From assembly GCF_001704275.1 (NCBI RefSeq), contig NZ_CP011533.1, forward strand, positions 8,742,001 through 8,806,000: 64,000 nt of DNA, written 5' to 3'. The DNA comes from Streptomyces noursei ATCC 11455. Lineage in GTDB: Bacteria > Actinomycetota > Actinomycetes > Streptomycetales > Streptomycetaceae. Numbering within the stretch: position 1 is the first letter of the stretch; each line of letters opens with the position of its first letter. A program made the position numbers and the translations under genes. The notes under the pieces were generated by a model. It did no database searches. It was not told the origin of the DNA and worked only from the letters and a program-made list of their open reading frames with translations. Shown here piece by piece: positions 57,676 to 64,000 of the stretch.

Positions 57676-58778
57676 GAGGAACTCCTTTGCAGCGTGGAAA
57701 CGGTGGAGGGGGAAGAGGAGGGTGCGCAGGCGCGCGCGGTGCGGAGCGGCGCGATGCGGATGGCGGGCGCGCCGGTCCAGGTCAGCAGGGCGCTGCCCCA
57801 GGTCACGCCGGCGCCGAAGACGGCCAGCAGGATCCGGCCGCCGGGCGGCAGCAGCCCGCGGGCGGCTGCGCTGGCCAGGGCGTACGGGGCGCTGGCGGCG
57901 CCGATGTTGCCGACCTCGTCGCCGACGATGACCAGGCGCTCGGGCGGGATGCCGATCCGCTCGCCGAGGTTGCGCAGCAGCAGCGGGTTGGGCTGGTGGG
58001 TGATGAACGCGTCGATGTCCTGGAGCCGCAGGTCGTTGCCGGCCAGGCTCTCGCGGACGAGCCGGGGGAAGATCTCGACGATGAAGTCCCGTACCGCCCG
58101 GCCGTCCATGTGGATGTGGTGCCGGTGCTCGCCGAGCGTGGCGGGGCTGGCGGGGAGGCGACTGCCGCCGCCGGGGATCAGGACGTGGTGCGCGCCGGTG
58201 CCGTCGGAGCCGAGGCGGAAGTCGCTGAATCCGGCACCGTGCGGTACGGGCCCCAGCACCGCGGCGGCCGCCCCGTCGGCGAAGAGCACCGCGGTGCCCC
58301 GGTCGGTGGGGTCCAGGAACTTGGAGTACGCCTCGACGCCGACCACCGCCGCGTAGCGCGCGCCGCCGTTGCCGCGCAGCCAGTCGTGTGCCACGCGGGC
58401 CGCGAACAGCCAGCCGGCGCAGGCCGCGCTGACGTCCAGCGCCACCGCGTGCCGGGCGCCGGTCAGGGCCTGGATGCGGCAGGCGGTGGAGGGGCCCAGC
58501 TCGTCGGGGGTGGAGGTGGCGGCGATCAGCACGTCCAGCTGGTCGGTGTCGATGCCGGCGGCGGCCACGGCGGCGCGCACCGCGGCCGCGGCCAGGTCGG
58601 AGGCGGCCTCGTCGGCGTCGGCGACGTGCCGCGTGTGCACGCCGGTGCGCTGGGCGATCCACTCCGGGGTGACGCCGGCCGCGGCGGCGATGTCGTGGTT
58701 GCTGCGGGTGCCGCGCGGGAGGTAGGTGCCCATGCCGAGGACGCCGATGGGCGGCGCGGGGGAGGAGTGCGGACTCAT
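57672..58778 (-). CDS. Beta-ketoacyl-ACP synthase III (FabH-like), second copy
   Basis: The 368-residue protein has a KAS III triad, but with a variant second site: Cys in LDVSAACAGWLFAARVA, His in DAFITHQPNPLLLRNLG (HQPN rather than HQAN), and Asn in DEVGNIGAASAPYAL. It shares the HDIAAAAGVTPEWIAQRTGVHTRH segment with FabH enzymes. It is divergent in sequence from the first copy in the same operon, so the two should have different acyl starters or partners. ATG 58778. It lies 147 bp downstream of the acyl-CoA dehydrogenase-like gene, and a 7-bp tandem repeat fills part of that gap. Confidence 0.92.
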   Translation of the reverse strand: MSPHSSPAPPIGVLGMGTYLPRGTRSNHDIAAAAGVTPEWIAQRTGVHTRHVADADEAASDLAAAAVRAAVAAAGIDTDQLDVLIAATSTPDELGPSTACRIQALTGARHAVALDVSAACAGWLFAARVAHDWLRGNGGARYAAVVGVEAYSKFLDPTDRGTAVLFADGAAAAVLGPVPHGAGFSDFRLGSDGTGAHHVLIPGGGSRLPASPATLGEHRHHIHMDGRAVRDFIVEIFPRLVRESLAGNDLRLQDIDAFITHQPNPLLLRNLGERIGIPPERLVIVGDEVGNIGAASAPYALASAAARGLLPPGGRILLAVFGAGVTWGSALLTWTGAPAIRIAPLRTARACAPSSSPSTVSTLQRSSS

Positions 58779-58893
58779 GACGGCCCTACTTTCTTGTCTT
58801 GGGTTCGAACTGGTCACTCGTAAGATCAGCGGGACCTGGGGGCTCCGGGTATGGCTGTCATGGCGTCGCCGTGAGATGGCTGGAAAGGCATTT

Positions 58894-58935
58894 CCGGTCA
58901 CCGGTCACCGGTCACCGGTCACCGGTCACCGGTCG
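58894..58935. repeat. Heptamer tandem repeat CCGGTCA
   Basis: Five perfect copies of CCGGTCA followed by one CCGGTCG span the stop codon of the acyl-CoA dehydrogenase gene and the start of the 147-bp gap to the second KAS III gene. The arrangement places the repeat inside the biosynthetic operon. Confidence 0.9.
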
Positions 58936-60764
58936 AGGAAGTCGTACAGGGCGGCGGCGTAGTCGTCGGCGCCCAAGGGGGCCGGGGCCGCGCCGGGCGG
59001 TGCGCCCATCGCCTCCCACAGCAGCGGGAGATGGGGCAGCAGGCGGTCGCACAGGCCGTCGATCACCGTGGGGAGCGCCCGGACGGTGCCGGGGGCGAGG
59101 GTGCCCGCGGCGAGCAGGCCGCCGGCTAGGCGGCGCGCCTCGACGGCCCCGTAGAGCGCCGCCAACGGGCGCAGCACCGCGCGGAGTTCGGGGTCGAGGA
59201 CGGCTTCGACGGCGGCGGCCAGGGAGTCCGCGATCAGCCGGGAGCCGTATGCCTCGCCGAGCCGGTGCGCGGCGTCCAGCAGCGGGTTCCACAGTTCCAG
59301 TCCGGTCCGTCCGGCCCGGACGCCCTGTTGGAGGGCGCGGTGGAGTTCGTCCCGCAGCAGGCTCTCCTGGGCCCGGGCGACCGCCGGCCACCAGCCGGGA
59401 TGGTCGGCGGGGACGTCGGCCGGCGGGATGCTGCCGCGCGCCCCGGCACCGCGCTCCTGGGCGAGGGACCGGCCGGCGTCCAGCAGGATCAGATGGCTGT
59501 CGCCGCCCGCGGTGTCGAAGGCGTGCGCGAAGCCGTGGTAGCCGTCGAGCAGGTTGGGGCGCAGGAAGCCGGCGAGCCCGCAGCGGTGTTGGCACTCGGC
59601 GGCCACCCGTGCCGCGCCGCGCACCGTGACCGCCTTGAGCACCGCCAGCGGCCGATCGACGGCGGTCCACGGGGAGAAGGTCATCCCGTTCGCGCGGTGC
59701 GCCGCCGCGCGGCGGGCGGTGCGCGACCGGGCCCAGATCTCCCGCGCGGTCCGCCCGGCGCACGTCAGGGCGAACGACTCGGCGAGCGCCCCGAGCAGTG
59801 CGTGCTGCTGGTTGCGGAGTTCCAGCACGCTCGCGCCGGGGGCCAGTCGGCCGTGGGCCCTGCGGTGCGCGGAGAACCGCAGCGCCGATACGGAACACTG
59901 GCGGGCCATGGTCGCGACCGCGGAGGGCAGGGTGGCCCACAGGATCTGGCCCACCGACAGGGTCCGTTGGAGCCGCGCGTCCGGTCCGCCGAGCGGATCG
60001 TGGAAGGCGCCGTCCGCGTCGATGTGCGCCCGGTCGCGCAGCCACTGGGCGTACGGGACCCGGACGCCGTCGAAGCGCACCAGCGCGTAGTCCAGCGGCA
60101 GGGACGGCGCTTCGAGGCTGCGGGAGAGGGTCACGCCCGGCCGCGGGCCGTCGGCGTCGGTGAGGTCCACGACGAACGAGAACACTCCACGATCGATGCC
60201 GTCGACCACGGTGCGGGCGCACACCACGGCGGTCTGCGGCACCCCCAAGCCCCCGACGCCGGAGAACTTGGCCGCGCCGGCCACCGGCGTGTCGAGCACG
60301 AACTCCCGTGAGTCGGGGTCGAGTCGGGCGGTGGTCTGGGTGCCCAGGTGGCTGCTGGCGTCCCCGATCTCGGTCACCAGGAAGACGCCCTTGGCGCGGC
60401 CGGTGGTCAGGTTCTGCCAGGGTCGGCCGAGCGCCGCCGGGTCGTCGGCGAGGGTGACCACGGAACCCAGGCAGAGCACGTAGTGGTTGACGACGGCCAT
60501 GTACAGCGGCGGGTCCACGAGCGCCGCGCATTCGCTGAGCACCGCGAGTTGTTCGGGGTTCCGGAACAACTCGCCGACCGGCGGCAGGTTGTCCGCGATC
60601 AGTCGCAGTCGCCGGTGCACCTGGTGGGCGCGGTCCTCGGGGGCGTCGGCGGTCTGCTCGCGGTCGGCCGCCAGGGCGGTCAGCAGACGGCTGCGCAGGG
60701 CGTAGGGGCGGGATCCGTGGACGATCTCGGCCAGTTCACCGAGCGGTTGCGTGCGTGTGGTCAT
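58926..60764 (-). CDS. Acyl-CoA dehydrogenase/oxidase-like flavoprotein
   Basis: The 612-residue protein follows the acyl-CoA oxidase/dehydrogenase fold: FLVTEIGDASSHLGTQTTARLD (the FAD/substrate region), FSGVGGLGVPQTAVVCAR, LSVGQILWATLPSAVATMARQC, and HRCGLAGFLRPNLLDGYHGFAHAFDTAGGDSHLILLDAG (key region GDSHLILLDAGRSLAQE). At 612 aa it is longer than a dehydrogenase and near acyl-CoA oxidases. The catalytic Glu could not be assigned. ATG 60764. Its 5' end overlaps the AT gene by 29 bp. It probably introduces an alkene or removes hydride from an acyl intermediate. Confidence 0.8.
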   Translation of the reverse strand: MTTRTQPLGELAEIVHGSRPYALRSRLLTALAADREQTADAPEDRAHQVHRRLRLIADNLPPVGELFRNPEQLAVLSECAALVDPPLYMAVVNHYVLCLGSVVTLADDPAALGRPWQNLTTGRAKGVFLVTEIGDASSHLGTQTTARLDPDSREFVLDTPVAGAAKFSGVGGLGVPQTAVVCARTVVDGIDRGVFSFVVDLTDADGPRPGVTLSRSLEAPSLPLDYALVRFDGVRVPYAQWLRDRAHIDADGAFHDPLGGPDARLQRTLSVGQILWATLPSAVATMARQCSVSALRFSAHRRAHGRLAPGASVLELRNQQHALLGALAESFALTCAGRTAREIWARSRTARRAAAHRANGMTFSPWTAVDRPLAVLKAVTVRGAARVAAECQHRCGLAGFLRPNLLDGYHGFAHAFDTAGGDSHLILLDAGRSLAQERGAGARGSIPPADVPADHPGWWPAVARAQESLLRDELHRALQQGVRAGRTGLELWNPLLDAAHRLGEAYGSRLIADSLAAAVEAVLDPELRAVLRPLAALYGAVEARRLAGGLLAAGTLAPGTVRALPTVIDGLCDRLLPHLPLLWEAMGAPPGAAPAPLGADDYAAALYDFLDR

Positions 60765-61812
60765 CGTCGGTGCTCCAGAGGGCGGCGAGGGCGGTGTCCG
60801 GCCGGCGGACGGCCGGGGTGCCGGGCCGCGGCCAGGGGAAGGCGGGATCGGCGAGCGGCGCGTGGGCGTCGGCGGCGTCGGGCGGCAGGGTCTGTTGGAT
60901 GCTGCGGGTCAGTGCCTGGCCGGTGCCCGCCTCGAAGAACAGGGCGTGGCCGCCGGTGGCGATCCGGTGGAGCACCGGTGGCAGGCGGAAGGGACGGACC
61001 AGGCAGTCGGCCAGGCCGCGGTGGAGATCGTCCTGGGGGCCGTAGGGGCCGCCGTGCACGGCGGAGTGCACGGGAATCCGGGCCGGGCGTGGGGCGAGGT
61101 GGCCGATCGCGGCGGCGAAGGCGTCCGCGGGACCGGTGAGGGACGGGTGGTGGGAGGAGAACGGCAGTCGGAGGCGGGCGGCCGGGACGCCCTGCCCGGC
61201 GGCCGTCTCCTCCAGTGTCCGCAGATCCGGCAGCGGGCCGCTGACGATGGTCTCCTCGGGGCTGTTGACGCAGGCCAGGGCGAGGGCGGGGGAGCCGGTC
61301 CGGCGCAGCAGGGCCTCCGTGCCGGCCTCGCCGGCGCCGACCAGCGTCATCCCGCCCGCACAACAGGCCAGTTGACGGGCCAGCAGGCAGGCGATCCGGG
61401 CGCCCTCGGGGACCTCGAACACACCGGCCGCGGTGAGGGCGGCGATCTCCCCGAAACTCACCCCGAGCACCTGGTCGGGCACCAGGCCGGTGGCGCACAG
61501 CGCGCGATGCACCGCCACCGAGGAGCAGAACAACGCGAGTTGGGGGGTGCCGACGCTTCCGGCGGCGAGTTCACGGCCGGTGGGCGGCGCATCGCTCAGC
61601 AATGCCTTGGCCAGTGGCCCGATATCGAATTCCTCGCCGACTTCCTCGGCTTCTTCGAATACCTCGCGCACCGCTTTCCGTACGGTTGTGTGAGTGCGTA
61701 GTGCTCGGACGAGCGGACTTACCGCGAAGTCGCCCTGCCCGGGAAAGGCATGGACGATCCGGGTCGGTGCCGTGTGTTTTTTTCCATGGGTGGTCGCGGT
61801 GATGTCACGCAT
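60736..61812 (-). CDS. Free-standing acyltransferase (AT, FabD-like)
   Basis: The 358-residue protein has the AT fold: TRIVHAFPGQGDFAVSPLVRAL with GQG, the active-site Ser in LGVSFGEIAALTAAGVFEV (GVSFGE instead of the common GHSxGE), the substrate Arg in IACLLARQL, and FSSHHPSLTGPADAF with the catalytic His. The family usually loads malonyl- or methylmalonyl-CoA; the extender is not readable by eye. The ATG at 61812 has a weak ribosome binding site; an in-frame TTG at 61863 with GGAGAGGG is an alternative. It begins the biosynthetic operon. Confidence 0.85.
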   Translation of the reverse strand: MRDITATTHGKKHTAPTRIVHAFPGQGDFAVSPLVRALRTHTTVRKAVREVFEEAEEVGEEFDIGPLAKALLSDAPPTGRELAAGSVGTPQLALFCSSVAVHRALCATGLVPDQVLGVSFGEIAALTAAGVFEVPEGARIACLLARQLACCAGGMTLVGAGEAGTEALLRRTGSPALALACVNSPEETIVSGPLPDLRTLEETAAGQGVPAARLRLPFSSHHPSLTGPADAFAAAIGHLAPRPARIPVHSAVHGGPYGPQDDLHRGLADCLVRPFRLPPVLHRIATGGHALFFEAGTGQALTRSIQQTLPPDAADAHAPLADPAFPWPRPGTPAVRRPDTALAALWSTDDDHTHATAR

Positions 61813-61938
61813 TTCCACATCCCATTTCCGGTCGTTTCCGGTCGGTGTTATGCCATTCAACAACCCTCTCCGGACCCGTGGTCCACGTTTCGGGTCCGGG
61901 TCTGTTGAAAGGGGTGAACGCGCAGGCGGCGCGGCGTC

Positions 61939-63303
61939 TCAGGAGTGCTGAGAGGGTGACGTGACGGCGAACGCACGGTGCAACACGGCGGTCGCCACCG
62001 GGAGATTCCGGAACGGCGTGAGCAGCTGACGCAGCCGGCCCGCGGCGAGATCCGCGGCCCCGGACCGCAGATGGACATAGTGGTCCAGGAAGGAATTCCA
62101 GGACGCACACGCCTCTTCCACATGACCGAGACCCATGAGTATTTCCGCGTGCTGGGCAAAACTCAGCGCCATGCCCCGGTGGTCCTGGTCGGACCGGCGG
62201 ACCAGCGAGTTGGCCAGGGCGGCGCGCGCGGCCGGCAGGTCGCCCGTGTACCGGAGGACCTCGGCGGTCTGGAATTCCAACGAGCCGGATGAATACGCGG
62301 TGAAGGGCTCCGCCGTGCCGGCATCCTCGCCCCGCGCCAGCGCGTTCTCGGCCCGGCCGAGCGACTCCCGCGCGACCCGGTGCCGCCCGCACGCCGCCTG
62401 CGCCACGGCGAGTTGGGACAGCAGGAACGCCCGGGCCGGACCGTCGGAAGCCCGGGTGGCGGCCGCCGCCTCGGCCGCGGACAGGGCGATCCGCCGGTGG
62501 CCCAACGCGAGCCCCTGGGCGCTCAGCCCGCGCAGGACGACGGCGCGCGCCGTGGCGTCCCCGGACTCGTCGGCGAGCCGCAGAGCGGTGGAGAAGTGGC
62601 GCTGGGCGAGCCCGTGCACGGACGCGTCCTGATACATCCGGGCGAGCAGGAACGACAGCCGGGACGCCTCCACCAGCAGCCCGCGGCGCTGATCGTGGCC
62701 TTCCCGCTCGCGCAGCAACGGGGCGATGTCGTCCGCGAGGTACGCGGCCAGCGCCGAGCGCGCCCGGCGCCCGCCGTGCGCGTCGAAGGAGGCGGAGTAG
62801 AAGCGCACCGCGAGCCGGACCACCCCGAGGTCGTCCCCGGCGTCCTGCTCCCCGCGCGGCGCCGGGGGCACCGGCGCCCGGTCCGCGGACCGGGCCGCGA
62901 CCTTCGCCAACTCCGCTTCCCGGTACGGCAGCATCCGGGCCGAGGCCCGGCGCGCGGGGTCGTTCTCCATGCTGCACAGTTCGGTGAGGGCGGTGCTGAT
63001 CGGGATGCGGGAAAGGGGGAGCCGCCCGCCCGCCGGTGCGGACGGCTCCCCGACGAGCCCCGCCGCGGCGGGGGAGACCGAGCGGCCCAGCCGACGGGTC
63101 AGTGCCTCGGCGATCAACTCCGGCACCGGTGGCGCCGGGCGGGTCCCGCTGAGCCAGTGCGCGACGGCCGTGCGGTCGTAATTCAGGTCGAGATCTATTT
63201 CCGCCGCGAGGGCATTGACCGTGCGCGCCAGCGCCGCCTGCGTCCAGCGGGCCTCTGCCAGCAGGGCCCGCAAATTCTGATTGCGGCGGCGTGACGGCGA
63301 CAC
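61939..63303 (-). CDS. HTH + TPR transcriptional regulator (NsdA-like)
   Basis: The 454-residue protein starts at GTG 63303 (GGAG 6 nt upstream) and has an N-terminal HTH-like region (RALLAEARWTQAALARTVNAL, then DRTAVAHWLSGTRPAPPVPELIAEAL), and many TPR-like helical repeats from ~160 to 440 (GDATARAVVLRGLSAQGLALGHRRIALSAAEAA, GRHRVARESLGRAENALARGED). This matches the NsdA-type family of negative regulators of antibiotic production and sporulation. It lies 127 bp upstream of the acyltransferase gene on the same strand and probably controls the biosynthetic operon. Confidence 0.85.
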   Translation of the reverse strand: MSPSRRRNQNLRALLAEARWTQAALARTVNALAAEIDLDLNYDRTAVAHWLSGTRPAPPVPELIAEALTRRLGRSVSPAAAGLVGEPSAPAGGRLPLSRIPISTALTELCSMENDPARRASARMLPYREAELAKVAARSADRAPVPPAPRGEQDAGDDLGVVRLAVRFYSASFDAHGGRRARSALAAYLADDIAPLLREREGHDQRRGLLVEASRLSFLLARMYQDASVHGLAQRHFSTALRLADESGDATARAVVLRGLSAQGLALGHRRIALSAAEAAAATRASDGPARAFLLSQLAVAQAACGRHRVARESLGRAENALARGEDAGTAEPFTAYSSGSLEFQTAEVLRYTGDLPAARAALANSLVRRSDQDHRGMALSFAQHAEILMGLGHVEEACASWNSFLDHYVHLRSGAADLAAGRLRQLLTPFRNLPVATAVLHRAFAVTSPSQHS

Positions 63304-63729
63304 CTACGGCTCCCGGCGCGGCGGTTCGGGATCCGGACCGGCAGTCCCACCCGCATCATTCCACGTCAATTCCACGGTTGCGCCGTGGCCGCGTGGACGA
63401 GGGCAACCGGAGAAACGGAAGAGACGAAAGAAGTTCATGGGGAGTGATGTCCGTACCTGGTCGTGCCGTTGTGCCTCATCGGATTCCTACCCACGGCGGG
63501 CGGGGCCCTCGGGGTGTCCGCGTAATTCTTTCGGGGCAGTCTTCCCGTGGCCGGAAAGGCGCCTTGCGGACCATCGAGCCGTAGCCAACAACCGTCCACC
63601 AACGGAACCATGAATCGAGCCGGGGCGGAACGCCTGATCGCGGTGGGAAGCGTGAACGTGTTGAAAGGCCCGCGATCCCGGGCGACTCCCGAGCCGGAAA
63701 GCCCGACCAGTGAGCGAGGCACACAGATC
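63304..63729. other. 426-bp divergent intergenic region
   Basis: This gap separates two divergent, paralogous HTH/TPR regulator genes and should hold both promoters. No clear operator dyad, promoter consensus or coding region of good codon usage was identified; the short frame at 63438-63613 looks like a chance frame. Cross-regulation of the two paralogues from this region is plausible. Confidence 0.5.
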
Positions 63730-64000
63730 ATGACGCCCCCGCGCCGCCCCAACCGCATGCTCGCGGCACTGTTGGCCGAGGCCGACTGGACCGCCAGGGA
63801 CCTCGCCCGCGCCGTCAACGCCCTCGGCAGCGCCCAAGGTCTCCGGCTGCGCTACGACCGCACGTCGGTGGCCCGTTGGCTGGCCGGGGCACGCCCCCGC
63901 CCCCCGGTGGGGCACCTGATCGGCCAGGCGCTGAGCCGCCGCCTCGGCCGCCGGCTGACGCCCCAGGACGCCGGGTTCCCCGACCCCGACCTCACCGGCG
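63730..64000 (+). CDS. HTH-type regulator, N-terminal part of a second NsdA-like protein (cut by window edge)
   Basis: The 90 visible codons read MTPPRRPNRMLAALLAEADW...ARDLARAVNALGS, then DRTSVARWLAGARPRPPVGHLI and LSRRLGRRLTP. This is clearly paralogous to the N-terminus of the divergent regulator at 61939-63303 (shared LAEA.W, A.AVNALA, YDRT.VA.WL.G.RP..PV). The TPR part should lie to the right of the window. Confidence 0.82.
   Translation, partial: MTPPRRPNRMLAALLAEADWTARDLARAVNALGSAQGLRLRYDRTSVARWLAGARPRPPVGHLIGQALSRRLGRRLTPQDAGFPDPDLTG

Noticed and set aside
58797..58815. tRNA-like T-loop sequence GGTTCGAACT near a gene start
   Set aside because: No cloverleaf arms, D-loop or anticodon stem surround it; it is part of the sequence before the second KAS III gene.
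63438..63613. 58-codon frame between the two regulators
   Set aside because: It lacks actinomycete codon bias, no ribosome binding site is convincing, and the content is low complexity; treated as chance.

Overview
The window is very GC-rich (about 70%), has strong G/C bias at third codon positions, many GTG starts and many 4-bp ATGA/GTGA overlaps. Its families are typical of Streptomyces and close relatives: a SigB/SigF-type sigma factor with an RsbW-like kinase, an ECF41 sigma factor, large HTH+TPR regulators of the NsdA type, many TetR/LysR/MerR/DeoR regulators, cytochromes P450 and a biosynthetic cluster. It looks like an accessory (arm-like) part of a streptomycete chromosome. No rRNA, tRNA, CRISPR array, intact insertion sequence or prophage was seen.

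Layout. 0-2.6 kb: a minus-strand operon of two proteins that share a glycine-rich, amyloid-signalling-like motif, preceded at the edge by a partial membrane protein. 3-10.3 kb: an MpaB-like domain fused to four EF-hands, a macrolide-type glycosyltransferase, a SigB-family sigma factor, an anti-sigma-type ATPase, a membrane protein and a NarL-type two-component system. 10.4-14.8 kb: a decayed region with a truncated P450, an intact bicupin, a C-terminally truncated DHB-AMP ligase fused at its break to a truncated DUF3224 gene, and a hypothetical gene. 15-24.7 kb: SDR/NmrA proteins, a MerR-esterase pair bracketed by a 46-bp perfect inverted repeat, a Fsr-like MFS pump with a divergent AraC regulator, an LLM oxidoreductase, an ArsR repressor, a CPBP protease and an APH-like kinase. 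25-36.5 kb: regulator-target pairs (TetR with two tiny membrane proteins, DeoR with MFS and HAD, LysR with a DMT exporter), an ECF41 gene with its DoxX and carboxymuconolactone-decarboxylase partners and a matching promoter, and a small secreted peptide. 36.7-40.2 kb: a second decayed region, with a headless TetR gene back to back with a headless beta-helix gene and a broken methyltransferase. 40.3-50.4 kb: a membrane M48 peptidase with a small partner, a P450/ferredoxin-reductase/ferredoxin operon with a divergent TetR, and metabolic genes.

50.6-54.2 kb: a tightly coupled four-gene plus-strand operon (two-TM protein, large unknown protein, EACC1-like small protein, caspase-like peptidase with a TPR-like tail). 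It has the architecture of a predicted conflict or programmed-cell-death system. 54.2-61.8 kb: a minus-strand biosynthetic operon (KAS II, ACP, two KAS III enzymes, SDR, acyl-CoA dehydrogenase/oxidase, free-standing acyltransferase) that builds or transfers an acyl chain. It is followed by two divergent paralogous HTH/TPR regulators, the second cut by the window end, so the cluster probably continues to the right.

The strongest candidates for something little described are the amyloid-motif pair at the left edge and the caspase/EACC1 operon. Function calls rest on motif recognition by eye, with no database search.
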